A DNA stretch of 64,000 nt from Kribbella steppae (GCF_004342025.1 NZ_SLWN01000004.1:310001-374000); one strand, 5' to 3'. Shown: positions 1-8,115, numbered from the stretch's first letter. The notes: generated from the letters alone by a model not told the origin. Translations and numbers: made by a program.

Positions 1-132
1 CTTGGACACGTCCAGGTCGGCCGGTGTCCGGATCACCCCGACGGCGACCAGCGCCGGCGGCTTGCCGGGTGAGCCCTCGACAATGCCGAGGCCGCACCGG
101 GTCAGCCCCGGGTCGACGCCGAGCACCCGCAT
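1..132 (-). CDS. ruvC: Crossover junction endodeoxyribonuclease RuvC (N-terminal 44 aa, partial)
   Basis: RuvC resolves Holliday junctions together with RuvAB. Only the first 44 codons are inside the window; the rest runs off the left edge. The protein opens [20 protein letters not shown], the first beta strand of the RNase-H-like fold, with the first catalytic Asp at residue 7. The ATG at 130-132 is preceded by a near-perfect ribosome site (GGAGGTGATC). A LexA-type box lies just upstream, as expected for an SOS gene. In many actinobacteria ruvC directly follows yebC; here yebC lies about 21 kb away on the same strand. Confidence 0.93.
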   Translation of the reverse strand, partial: MRVLGVDPGLTRCGLGIVEGSPGKPPALVAVGVIRTPADLDVSK

Positions 133-141
133 GGATCACCT

Positions 142-157
142 CCGAACGTTTGTTCGA
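142..157 (-). promoter_or_regulatory. LexA (SOS) box upstream of ruvC
   Basis: On the minus strand the sequence reads TCGAACAAACGTTCGG. It matches the actinobacterial SOS box TCGAAC-N4-GTTCGA at 11 of 12 defined bases. It sits 10 bp upstream of the ruvC start codon, so LexA binding would block transcription or early elongation of ruvC. Confidence 0.75.
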
Positions 158-207
158 CAACCCTAACGGCCGCCGAGGACAGCTCGGAAATCGACGCGCG
201 GGACGGC

Positions 208-1401
208 TCAGAAGTAGTCGAGCATGTACGCCGTCGGGCCCGCGAACACCGGATCGAGCGAGGCATCCGCCGTACTCGATCCACCTGATGCCAGGCCCGA
301 TCCACGGAGCGTGGCAAGCGGCGTACCGGAGTACAACGCAGCAAGCCCGCGTGGCCCGAGCTGCAGGACGTCACCGGACGCCTGGGTCGGCGTGAGCTCT
401 CCAGCCCCGTCTGCGACCGACAGGTGCCAGTCACCGCCGTTGCCAGGTACGTCGGGGTCCTCGAGTCGCAGGTCGATCTCTACAGCGGCGTCAGGCGCGA
501 ACCCACGTGCGGCGATCGCAGCAGGCGCGTCGAGCAACCGCAGCATCCAACGCTGATGCTGTACGTCCTTGTAGGCCTCATGCTCGACCATCAGGTGCAC
601 CGGGTCGTCCGGAGAGATGTACGCCTGCACAGTGCTGGCGATCGACGAGCCGGAGCCGACTGTGGCCCACAGAGCCCGAGCGGTCGCCTCGGACCCGGCC
701 ACGATCTCGTCGATGCACAGGTCGGAGCCGGACCAGCTGTAGACGACAAAGCCGTCGTCAGCGAGGTACGCGAAGTTGTCCTCGTCCGCGAGCCACTCAG
801 TCACTTCCTTGAGCGGCCAAACGAGCGGACCGCTGGTCCGTCGCCGCTCATGCGACTGTCCTACCAGCTGCAGGACCCGCTCAGCGTCCTCCGGACCAGC
901 ACGCCGTACGCCGACCTCCTTGCCACCCAGCGCCCGCAGATCGGCCGCAGCGAAGGAGAACCGGTAGCGGCCACCGCCGAACTCGTACCCGAGATGCCGA
1001 TAGATCACCGTGGTCGCCGGGTAGAGCGCGGTCAGCGGGAACCCCCTGTCCACCGCGCGCTGCAGCAGACCCCGCATCAGCTTGCTGCCCACACCACGGC
1101 CCCGGTACTCCGGTGCCACGACAACTCCCGCGACACCCGCCACCGGCACGCGTCGACCGCTCCACCACTGCTCGAAGTCCCAGAACCGGGCCGCCGCGAC
1201 CACCTCGTCACCGTCGGCCACACCGACGTACCGGCCGTCCTGGATGAACACCCGGGCGTCCTTGAGCCACTGCTCCCGATCACCGGCCGCCATCACCCCG
1301 AACGACCGAGCCCGCACCCGCATCACCGCGTCGAGCTGGTCCTCGGTGATGTCCACAAACCGCAACGCGTCACTCACGCGGAAGACCCTACGTCCTGCCA
1401 C
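208..1401 (-). CDS. Eis-like GNAT N-acetyltransferase with SCP2-like C-terminal domain
   Basis: At 397 aa it has the length and layout of mycobacterial Eis: an N-terminal GNAT domain (residues about 10-150), a second degenerate GNAT half (150-290) and a C-terminal sterol-carrier-like domain (290-397). The acetyl-CoA loop is visible as RGRGVG (about 100-105). The likely general-acid Tyr is in the IYRHLGY motif (Tyr134). The protein ends in Phe; in Eis the C-terminal carboxylate takes part in catalysis. Family members acetylate amines including aminoglycosides and protein lysines; the substrate here is unknown. The start is GTG at 1401, and a second in-frame GTG lies 8 codons in. Its 5' end abuts a CPBP protease relic. 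Confidence 0.85.
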   Translation of the reverse strand: MAGRRVFRVSDALRFVDITEDQLDAVMRVRARSFGVMAAGDREQWLKDARVFIQDGRYVGVADGDEVVAAARFWDFEQWWSGRRVPVAGVAGVVVAPEYRGRGVGSKLMRGLLQRAVDRGFPLTALYPATTVIYRHLGYEFGGGRYRFSFAAADLRALGGKEVGVRRAGPEDAERVLQLVGQSHERRRTSGPLVWPLKEVTEWLADEDNFAYLADDGFVVYSWSGSDLCIDEIVAGSEATARALWATVGSGSSIASTVQAYISPDDPVHLMVEHEAYKDVQHQRWMLRLLDAPAAIAARGFAPDAAVEIDLRLEDPDVPGNGGDWHLSVADGAGELTPTQASGDVLQLGPRGLAALYSGTPLATLRGSGLASGGSSTADASLDPVFAGPTAYMLDYF

Positions 1402-1409
1402 TCACCCGA

Positions 1410-1800
1410 GCGACACCAATACCGGTACGACGCCGGTCACGCCATCCACCGTGACCAACGACCACATCCGGCGGTAACGACTCCAGCAACTGCTGCCACC
1501 TCGTCTGCAGCCAGCGACGAGTAGAAGTACTCCTCCAACACGCTGCTGGCCAGGACGCCGACCAGCATGGCCAGCGCGAGCTCCAGCGCCGGCAGCGTCA
1601 CTCCCCTTCAGGAGCCAACGGAGCCTCGCAGCTCAGCACCAGCCACACTGCGACCGGGATAACCGACTCCCACCGCACAGTGGCCGGCCAGTTGACTGTC
1701 GGCTTTGCCTCCAATCGTGGCGGCAGGAACCGGATCAGCGAGATGCCGACACCGGCCAGGATCCAGCGGAGCCACATCGACTCGGTGCTGTCGTGATCCG
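1410..1800 (-). pseudogene. Relic of a CPBP-family intramembrane metalloprotease
   Basis: No intact frame exists, but joining minus-strand frames gives a plausible protein. A hydrophobic segment beginning MWLRWILAGVG (ATG at 1777) ends after about 59 codons. A GTG-overlapping second frame continues LELALAMLVGVLASSVLEEYFY. A further +1 shift then reads RRWLQTRWQQLLESLPPD. The EEYFY-R-RWLQTR stretch is the hallmark EExxxR motif of CPBP (Abi) proteases, split by a frameshift near 1517-1520. The remaining membrane helices with the second and third active-site motifs are absent. I read it as a decayed gene. Two further segments in other frames upstream cannot be assigned. Confidence 0.55.
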
Positions 1801-1893
1801 CCAGCTACCGGACCTACGTGTTGCCCGCGGCAACCAACACGACGGCGGCAGTGAGCAGGCGTGGACGCCACAGGCGAGGACCAGGCGCCGCGG

Positions 1894-2053
1894 ACGGCGA
1901 GCGCGGACAACTGACGGCGAGCGCAGACAACTGACGGCGAGTGCGGACTGCTGACGGCGAGCGCGGACAACTGACGGCGAGCGCAGACAACTGACGGCGA
2001 GTGCGGACTGCTGACGGCGAGTGCGGACTGCTGACGGCGAGTGCGGGCAACTG
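1894..2053. repeat. Tandem repeat, 20-bp unit, 8 copies
   Basis: The unit is ACGGCGAGCGCGGACAACTG with a few alternating variants (GTGCGGACTG, GCGCAGACAA). Eight head-to-tail copies start at 1894, 1914, 1934 and so on, with a partial ninth to about 2069. Because 20 is not a multiple of 3 the array cycles all frames; the short Ser/Pro/Arg-rich open frames across it look spurious. Confidence 0.9.
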
Positions 2054-2063
2054 ACGGCGAGTG

Positions 2064-2105
2064 CGGACGGCGGACGGCGGACGGCGGACGGCGGACGGCG
2101 GACGG
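2064..2105. repeat. Tandem repeat, 7-bp unit CGGACGG, 6 copies
   Basis: Six perfect head-to-tail heptamers directly follow the 20-bp array. They look like slippage expansion of its last unit (GTGCGGACGG). They lie 32 bp past the stop side of the hotdog-protein gene, so any effect would be on its transcript end. Confidence 0.9.
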
Positions 2106-2136
2106 CGGGATGATGCTGCTTCATCACGCGGCCGTG

Positions 2137-2616
2137 CTATTTCCGGTCGGTCACCCAGAGGTGGATAGTCCCCTCGACCACCACGGTCCCGTCATCACGA
2201 GTCGCCTTCACGCGGACAGGGACATCGGGGCCGGCAGTCCAGGCCCGCGGGTCCGTCTCGGCCGAACAGGTGAGGTCAGTGGTGGACTTGGCCAGATAAG
2301 CAACCTCCATCCCCTTCGGCAGCCAGCGCTTCCCGGACGGAATGGTTGCCTCAGCCAACGCACCCATCGCTGCCTCCAAACCGTTGCACACAGCAATCGC
2401 ATGCACGGTCCCGATGTGGTTCTGCACTGCCCGCCGCTTCGGCAGCACCAGCGCGGCGTAGTTAGGACTCACCTGGACGAAGCGCGGCCGAATCGACCGA
2501 AAGTACGGTGCCTTCCAGGTGAACCCCCGCGAGAACACCCGATCCCCACCCGGAACCGCCCGCAACCTCTCCCACGTCCCCAACACCTGATTAGCCATAC
2601 CCCAAATGTTACTCAC
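2137..2616 (-). CDS. DUF4442-type hotdog-fold protein
   Basis: This 159-aa protein has the pattern of the DUF4442/PaaI-like hotdog group: a central HIGTVHAIAVCNGLEAAMG helix region (about residues 87-105) and a following strand pair with KGMEVAYLAKSTTDL. Hotdog proteins are usually acyl-CoA thioesterases or acyl-binding proteins, but DUF4442 members lack an assigned substrate. The listed start is GTG at 2616; an ATG at 2598 (MANQVLGTWERL) may be the true start, since it begins nearer the conserved region. No neighbour suggests a pathway. Confidence 0.75.
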   Translation of the reverse strand: MSNIWGMANQVLGTWERLRAVPGGDRVFSRGFTWKAPYFRSIRPRFVQVSPNYAALVLPKRRAVQNHIGTVHAIAVCNGLEAAMGALAEATIPSGKRWLPKGMEVAYLAKSTTDLTCSAETDPRAWTAGPDVPVRVKATRDDGTVVVEGTIHLWVTDRK

Positions 2617-3365
2617 CAGTCACTTACCCGTCGAGCCCCAGACACCCAAACATCACCGCTTCGCGGCGACTGTTCTTTCGGCCACCTCCGGCGCAATCGC
2701 GCACCGGCGGTGCAGGCGGAGGTACTCGGCAAACGAACGTCCTCCGCGGACGAGTCACGCCGACCCGGCCGCCGAATGGGCCGAGCCAGGGGCACGACGA
2801 CCGTCGGCATCTTTGGTCGGTCCAACCTGAGCAAGGACGCCGCGGGCGCGAGGTGAGGACCTTCTCTCCCGCGCGGCAAGTCCCCGGACACCGCCGCACG
2901 CCAGGGCCTACTTGGTCACGAGCAAGACTCGTCGAACGCTGCTAGACCCATGTCGCGGTCTGCGACGGCGGCGACTCGAGTGAACCAGCGAGGCCGGTGC
3001 CTTTCGCAAGGCGATGCGGCCGAAATGTCGTCGTCTGGCCGCCGGGAGCGCGGAGAGGCTAGGCCAGCCCATCCCCCGCAGACATGACCGAGCGCACATC
3101 GTACGTTGGCACATCAGTTCACTGATCGCCGAACAGGAAACACATGCCGCTCAGTGACCCGTTGGCCGATGCATCGATACTCGGCCGCGCGTGAAGGTTG
3201 CTCCAGTGGGCAGCGACTCGGGATGAGCGACTCGGGATGAGCGACTCGGGATGAGCGACTCGGGATGTCTGACGCTAGACACACATCGAAGGAGCAGCGA
3301 AGCGAGCACGACGGGACTCCACCGTGCCCCACTTCGCGAACCGTCTGCGCCGCGGCCTTGACCGT
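2617..3365. other. Intergenic stretch with no supported gene
   Basis: About 750 bp between two minus-strand genes. Open frames here are short, lack ribosome sites and show no recognisable family pattern. The only structure I can support is the 14-bp tandem array at 3212-3267. Confidence 0.6.
3212..3267. repeat. Tandem repeat, 14-bp unit, 4 perfect copies
   Basis: AGCGACTCGGGATG occurs four times head to tail without a mismatch (3212, 3226, 3240, 3254). The perfect identity suggests recent expansion. Confidence 0.92.
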
Positions 3366-5213
3366 TCATGCGTCTCGGTTTGGTTGTGGAGCACGGTGGG
3401 TGCCGGTGGGGTCGACGTGAAAGGCGAACCCGTTGGGCGTGAGCCACTCGAGCGTCCTGGGATCGAGTCGGCGCACCTTCCAGCGACCGTGGGTCTTCAC
3501 CCTGTGCGGGAAACGGCGCAGGGGTGCGAGGTTTGCCGGGGTGGTTTGGCCGGGCGGGCCGAGGGGGTCGTAGGGCTCGATGTGGTCCAGATCCATGGCG
3601 GCGTGGGTTTCGCGGGTGCCGTACGGGAACAGCTCGACCGGGTGGATCAGCTTGACGCGTTCGCGGATCCGGTCGGGGATCTCGTAGGCGTCGACGCTGA
3701 CCGCGTCGTTGAGGTCGATGACCGGCTTCACCACGTACGGCCCGTGGCCGACGAGCTCGCTCAACTGGCCGGCGAGCAGTGGGCCGAGGTCTTCGACCCG
3801 GAGGACGCCGGTGCCGGTGGCCAGGGTGTGGTCGGTGAGGTGCACGTAGATCTCGGTCTGCCCAGGCCGCAACGGCCGGCCCGATCGCGGGTCGGTGTGC
3901 GCGTCGCGCCTGATCTGGGCGAGCCGGGCGTCCAGCGCACGCCGTGCCTCGGCGTCGACGGTCGCGGTGTCGAGGGCCTCGCCGTCGTCGTCGTGGTCGA
4001 GCCGCAGGCCGGGGTCGAACGGCTCGACCGGGTCCTTGAACGGGGCGTCGAGCGGGTCGGGGAGATCGCTGTGGCTGGGGTGCGGCGCGTCGCGGTCGGC
4101 TTCGTCGTCCAGACCAGGTTCTGCCCAGTCCTCCAGCAACCCCTCATCCCCCGAGTAGGCACCGCAGTCCTCGCCTGCTCGCGCACGCCCACCGCACTCA
4201 GCACCACGCTCCGGCTCGGCTGTTGACGCCGTGTCCCGAGTAGAGGCCGGGACGGCGGTCGACACATCACCGCGCTCGGACTCGTCCTTGGTCGCGGTGG
4301 CGTCTGGCGCTGCGTCCGGGCCGGTGGCTGCGGCGATGGCTCGCGCGGCGGCGTTGGTGGCCGCGCCAGCTGTATGGGTGCCGTTGTCGGTGGGCGCGGG
4401 CGGTTCTGGTGGGTTGTTACGGAGGTATTGGTGGGCTTGGTGGAGGAGTTCTTCGGTGTAGCGGGGGTCGGCGATGATGCCGACCGCGTCGGCGCGGCGG
4501 GACTGCAGCGGGTTGGTGTCGCCGAGGACCTTCAGGGCCTCGGCGATGCTGCCGATGCGGGCGTTGAACCGGATCGCGTGACCGGAGCCGGTGCGGATGT
4601 GGATCCGTTTGGTGCCGTGTTCGTCGGAGCGGGCCAGGTAGACGCCGCGTTCGCGGGCCTTCTCGGCGGCCTTCTTCCTCGCGGCGTCGGGGTCGGCGTG
4701 GTGCTTGGCGGCGTCGACGATCTTGTCCAGCCGGATCGGGGTGAGCGAATCGACCACCCGGCAGACTCGCCGGTCGACGGACCGGGCGGCGTCTTCGGAC
4801 AGGTCGAGGCAGGCGGTGGCGATCTTGCGCGCCTTCCACGGGGTCGCCTGCCCGGCCTGGACGCGGGCCCAGGTGAGCGGGAGGCGGTGGCGCAGTGCGA
4901 GTGCTTGGCCGATGAAGTCCGCGGCCGCACCGGCCGAGATGCCGAGCATGACGCCGAACTCGGCCGGGGCGAACTCGGCGATCTCGGGGCAGCCGTCGCC
5001 GCCCAGGACGATGGCGCGTTCGCGGCCGTCGCTGGTGGAGCGGCCGGGGCGGTGTTCGGGGCGGGTGGGGCTGGTGTCGGGGTGGTGGCGGTCGGCGTAG
5101 GTCTGGGCGTGTTCGAGGAGTCGGGTGTCGAGGCGGTTGGCCTCGGCGCGGTGTTCGGCGGCCGACTCCAGCAGGTCGGGCGTCGACAGCGTGGTCAGAT
5201 CTCCTTCGAACAT
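3366..5213 (-). CDS. DUF222 / HNH endonuclease-domain protein (13E12-repeat type)
   Basis: The 615-aa protein starts at ATG 5213 (MFEGDLTTLSTPDLLESAAE). It has the two-part layout of the actinobacterial 13E12-repeat family: an N-terminal DUF222 helical domain (about 1-270, with an alanine/arginine-rich helix set) and a C-terminal HNH-like region containing MDLDHIEPYDPLGPPGQT and NLAPLRRFPHRVKTHGRW (about 540-580). A long Asp/Glu/Pro-rich linker (about 280-430) separates them. Such genes are multi-copy in actinobacteria and behave like selfish or mobile elements; a physiological role is unknown. The gene is bracketed by minisatellites on both sides. A start further upstream would add 18 unlikely residues. 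Confidence 0.85.
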   Translation of the reverse strand: MFEGDLTTLSTPDLLESAAEHRAEANRLDTRLLEHAQTYADRHHPDTSPTRPEHRPGRSTSDGRERAIVLGGDGCPEIAEFAPAEFGVMLGISAGAAADFIGQALALRHRLPLTWARVQAGQATPWKARKIATACLDLSEDAARSVDRRVCRVVDSLTPIRLDKIVDAAKHHADPDAARKKAAEKARERGVYLARSDEHGTKRIHIRTGSGHAIRFNARIGSIAEALKVLGDTNPLQSRRADAVGIIADPRYTEELLHQAHQYLRNNPPEPPAPTDNGTHTAGAATNAAARAIAAATGPDAAPDATATKDESERGDVSTAVPASTRDTASTAEPERGAECGGRARAGEDCGAYSGDEGLLEDWAEPGLDDEADRDAPHPSHSDLPDPLDAPFKDPVEPFDPGLRLDHDDDGEALDTATVDAEARRALDARLAQIRRDAHTDPRSGRPLRPGQTEIYVHLTDHTLATGTGVLRVEDLGPLLAGQLSELVGHGPYVVKPVIDLNDAVSVDAYEIPDRIRERVKLIHPVELFPYGTRETHAAMDLDHIEPYDPLGPPGQTTPANLAPLRRFPHRVKTHGRWKVRRLDPRTLEWLTPNGFAFHVDPTGTHRAPQPNRDA

Positions 5214-5413
5214 GTGTTTGATTCTACGCCATCTAGAGCGGCGATCCAAACCCCGCAGAAACCCCAAAGTCCTTATTCACAAGGGGAAACGTCACACTCC
5301 CGGCCGCACGAGGAACGGGTATGCATCAGCACAGAGGCTGAGTCACTGGTTGACGGCAGCGGCAGCTCGGCGGACGAGTCGACGGCCCGCTCGGCGGACG
5401 GGCCGACGGGAGG

Positions 5414-5623
5414 ACGCGTGGACGGGGGTAGACGCGTGGACCGGTAGACGGGTGGACGCGTGGACGGGGGTAGACGCGTGGACCGGTAGACGGGTGGACG
5501 CGTGGACGGGGGTAGACGCGTGGACCGGTAGACGGGTGGACGCGTGGACGGGGATAGACGCGTGGACCGGTAGACGGGTGGACGCGTGGACGGGGATAGA
5601 CGCGTGGACCGGTAGACGGGTAG
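5414..5623. repeat. Tandem repeat, 42-bp unit, 5 near-perfect copies
   Basis: Copies begin at 5414, 5456, 5498, 5540 and 5582. The only variation seen is GGGGG versus GGGGA in the middle of the last two copies. Each 42-bp unit is itself built from GTGGACG/GTAGACG sub-repeats, which continue degenerately to about 5680. Because 42 is divisible by 3, all frames stay open. In one plus frame it encodes a 14-aa repeat (VDAWTGVDAWTGRR), but I see no start signal or flanking domain to make that a real protein. Confidence 0.95.
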
Positions 5624-6179
5624 ACGGGATGAACGGGTGGACGGGTGGGTGGCCGCGTGGACGGGGTGGACGGGTGGACGGCGCCGGTGTGTGACAACGC
5701 TGCTGGCAGCGAGCGCGGGCGAACGCGGTGGCGCTCGGGAGCGATGGCGGACGGCAGAGAGTCACGGTCGTGGCACTCAGCGGATGTCTTCGGCTGGCTT
5801 CGCTATCGGCGTGCAGACGTCATATGCCAGCGCTGATGGTCACTGCGTGGCTCCGGAACGATCTCTTGACCCGCCGTGCCGATCGGATGACCTCGTGGTC
5901 GGGCCTCTTGTCGCACCAGGCTTGCAAGCACTGGTAGTTCATCGGGCTGACCGGCACGCCGCTTGCCGTGCTGAGGAGCGCGGTCGTCATTGCCGTAGGC
6001 ACCGCAAGCCTCCAACGCACCCATGCTTGAAGCAAGGAACTCGGACACCGGATCGTCGCCTCGGCTCCGTCGACGGGTGTTGTAAGAAGTCCGATCCGAT
6101 CACCTCCCACCGTTCGACAGTGCGCGAGCGCCGCCGGACGAGACCAGGAGGGACCCCAACCCCCCGCAGAAGCGTCCGA
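5624..6179. other. Intergenic stretch with no supported gene
   Basis: About 550 bp between the 42-bp array and the promoter of the LacI gene. Several overlapping short frames exist on both strands, none with a convincing ribosome site or family resemblance. I looked for a tRNA-like T-loop and found none. Confidence 0.55.
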
Positions 6180-6209
6180 TTTAGACGATTCAATTGGGGC
6201 GGATAAACT
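6180..6209 (+). promoter_or_regulatory. Promoter with LacI-type operator for the pectin-locus regulator
   Basis: TTAGAC (6181-6186) and TAAACT (6204-6209) are separated by exactly 17 bp and resemble a sigma-70-type promoter. TTTAGACGATTCAA at 6180-6193 overlaps the -35 box. It matches the better palindrome TTGAGACGATTCAA found 1.8 kb downstream in 12 of 14 positions. This implies autoregulation of the LacI gene 40 bp further on. Confidence 0.6.
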
Positions 6210-6248
6210 GGGGGTCCTTGACGGCCCGCGACCGCTTCACGAGGGACG

Positions 6249-7262
6249 ATGGCAACGCCCAGCATCAAAGAGGTCGCGCACCGCGCCGGCGTCTCGGTCG
6301 GCACGGTCAGCAATGTGCTCAACCGGCCATGGATCGTGGCCCCGGCCACCCGGCAGCGGGTGCAGGACAGCATCAGCGCGCTCGGTTTCGTCCGCAACGA
6401 GGCCGCCCGCCATCTCCGCGCCGGCCGCAGCCGGACCGTCGGCCTGGTGGTGCTCGACGTCGCGAACCCGTTCTTCACCGACCTCGCCGAGGGCGCCGAG
6501 TCGCTGGCCTACGAGCACGACACCGTGGTCATGCTCTGCAACAGCAAGACTGACCCGGTCCGCGAAGGCCATCACCTCGACCAGCTCGAGCAGCAACGGG
6601 TGCTCGGCATACTGATCACGCCGTTCGACAGCAACGATCCACGGCTGACTGCGTTGGTTGCCCGCGGTACGCCGGTCGTTCTCGTCGACCGCGCCGCGGA
6701 CCGCGGACTGTGCTCGGTGTCGGTCGACGATCAGCTCGGCGGACGACTGGCCGGGAGTCACCTGATCGAGTCCGGTCATCGCCGGATCGCCTTCGTCGGC
6801 GGGCCGTTCACCATGCAGCAGGTGTCCGACCGGATGGCCGGCATCACCACGGTCGTCGAGCAGGCGGGCGACGTCGACCTGCAACTGTTCGAGGTGGACG
6901 TGATGGGCGTGGTCGAGGGTCGCACGATCGGCGAGAGGATCGCCGCCATGCCGCCGCAGACCCGGCCGACCGCGGCGTTCATCGCGAATGACCTGCTGGC
7001 ATTGGGTTTCCTGCAGGCGATGTCCGTCGCCGGGCTGCACGTCCCCCGGGACATGGCGATCGTCGGGTACGACGACATCGACTTCGCCCGCGCGGCCGCC
7101 GTACCGCTGTCATCGGTTCGCCAGCCGGCCGAACTGCTCGGGCGGTCGGCGATGGAGTTGCTGCAGGAGGAGGTCGAGTCGGCCGACCGGCATCGCCATC
7201 GGCAGGTGATCTTCCAGCCGGACCTGATCGTCAGGGAGTCGAGTGCCTACAAACGCTCCTGA
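6249..7262 (+). CDS. LacI-family transcriptional regulator of the rhamnogalacturonan locus
   Basis: 337 aa: an N-terminal LacI helix-turn-helix (residues 4-24, IKEVAHRAGVSVGTVSNVLN), a hinge helix to about 60, then a periplasmic-binding-protein-like effector domain (VGLVVLDVANPFFTDLAEG through VIFQPDLIVRES). It probably represses its own promoter and the transporter/lyase operon at 8.0 kb, since both carry the TTGAnnCGnnTCAA-type palindrome; its ligand is likely a galacturonate-rhamnose fragment. The start ATG has a GAGG site about 6 bp upstream. It overlaps the next gene by 20 bp. Confidence 0.9.
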   Translation: MATPSIKEVAHRAGVSVGTVSNVLNRPWIVAPATRQRVQDSISALGFVRNEAARHLRAGRSRTVGLVVLDVANPFFTDLAEGAESLAYEHDTVVMLCNSKTDPVREGHHLDQLEQQRVLGILITPFDSNDPRLTALVARGTPVVLVDRAADRGLCSVSVDDQLGGRLAGSHLIESGHRRIAFVGGPFTMQQVSDRMAGITTVVEQAGDVDLQLFEVDVMGVVEGRTIGERIAAMPPQTRPTAAFIANDLLALGFLQAMSVAGLHVPRDMAIVGYDDIDFARAAAVPLSSVRQPAELLGRSAMELLQEEVESADRHRHRQVIFQPDLIVRESSAYKRS

Positions 7263-7914
7263 AGACGCAGCATCCGCCGCTGAGCCGCTGTACGAGAACC
7301 CGTTGGCCTCGCCCGACGACATCGAGGGCTTCCGCCTCGAGGGTGACGGCGCCGTCTCGTTCCCGCTCGGCCGGCTCAGGCTCGAGAGCGTGCGCCCGCC
7401 GGAGGACGGTCAGGACGCGAACGTGGTGCTGTGGTGCCCCGAGGACTTCCCGCCGAACATCACCGTCGAGTGGGACTTCTGGCCGATCCGCGAGCCCGGG
7501 CTGTGCATCCTGTTCTTCCACGCCAAGGGACGTGCCGGCGAGGATCTCTTCGACCTGGCGCCGCGGACCGGGCCGTACGAGCAGTATCACCACGGCGACC
7601 TGGACACCTATCACGTCTCGTACTTCCGCCGCCGCTGGCCGGCCGAGCGCGCCTTCCACACCTGCAACCTGCGCAAGAGCTACGGCTTCCACCTCGTCGC
7701 GCAGGGACCGGACCCACTCCCCTCGGTCCTGGACGCCCAAGGTCCTTACAAACTAAGGCTTACCGTCGACCAGGGGCACATCACCTTCGCCATCAACGAC
7801 GTGACCAGCTTCCAGTGGTACGACGACCAGCCGCTGACGGGCGGCCGGATCGGCTTCCGCCAGATGGCGCCCCTGATCGGCGAGTACGCGGACTTGCGAA
7901 TTTCGCAGCCGTAG
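7243..7914 (+). CDS. DUF1961 family protein
   Basis: The 223-aa protein starts at GTG 7243, inside the end of the LacI gene. The sequence (FPLGRLRLES, PPNITVEWDFWPIREPG, LCILFFHAKG, YGFHLVAQGPDP) fits DUF1961, a concanavalin-like jelly-roll fold found beside pectin and ulvan degradation genes. No signal peptide is present, so it is probably cytosolic. A role in binding or cleaving an imported oligosaccharide is inferred from position only. It is co-transcribed with its repressor and therefore separated from the main operon by a promoter. Confidence 0.75.
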   Translation: MPTNAPEDAASAAEPLYENPLASPDDIEGFRLEGDGAVSFPLGRLRLESVRPPEDGQDANVVLWCPEDFPPNITVEWDFWPIREPGLCILFFHAKGRAGEDLFDLAPRTGPYEQYHHGDLDTYHVSYFRRRWPAERAFHTCNLRKSYGFHLVAQGPDPLPSVLDAQGPYKLRLTVDQGHITFAINDVTSFQWYDDQPLTGGRIGFRQMAPLIGEYADLRISQP

Positions 7915-7972
7915 ACGCTACTTCGGGCAGTCCGCGGACCGACGGACGCGACTTCGTGACCAGTCTCTGACA

Positions 7973-8017
7973 AACGCTTTCCAAGGCGTTGACATTGAGA
8001 CGATTCAACCATATGGT
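7973..8017 (+). promoter_or_regulatory. Pectin-operon promoter with two palindromic operators
   Basis: TTGACA (7989-7994), a 17-bp spacer and TATGGT (8012-8017) form a clear promoter. TTGAGACGATTCAA (7995-8008) lies wholly inside the spacer and is symmetric as TTGAnnCGnnTCAA, typical of LacI-family sites. A second palindrome, AACGCTTTCCAAGGCGTT (7973-7990, 7 of 9 pairs matching), overlaps the -35 box and may be a site for a different regulator. The first gene starts about 100 bp downstream. Confidence 0.75.
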
Positions 8018-8115
8018 CACAACACTTTTCGCCCGAAACGCATCTGTCACAAGGCAGGGACTCCCGTGAAATACTGCCGCTCCACCGCAGTCCGCCCGCC
8101 GGCCGAAGGCTCCTG

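Noticed and set aside
1608..2127. Several Ser/Pro/Arg-rich minus-strand frames across the 20-bp array
   Set aside because: Their sequence is only the translated minisatellite (SALAVSCPRSPS repeats) in shifting frames, without start signals.
4374..5447. Long plus-strand Gly/Val-rich frame opposite the DUF222/HNH gene
   Set aside because: Antisense shadow of a high-GC coding gene; no ribosome site or domain.
5414..5623. 42-bp array as a CRISPR
   Set aside because: Units are contiguous with no variable spacers and no cas genes.
5940..6090. Possible tRNA remnant near 6 kb
   Set aside because: No T-loop GTTCGA-type sequence, no cloverleaf pairing and no CCA could be found.
5637..6206. 189-codon plus-strand frame before the LacI gene
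   Set aside because: Begins in degenerate repeat DNA, has no family resemblance and overlaps the LacI promoter.
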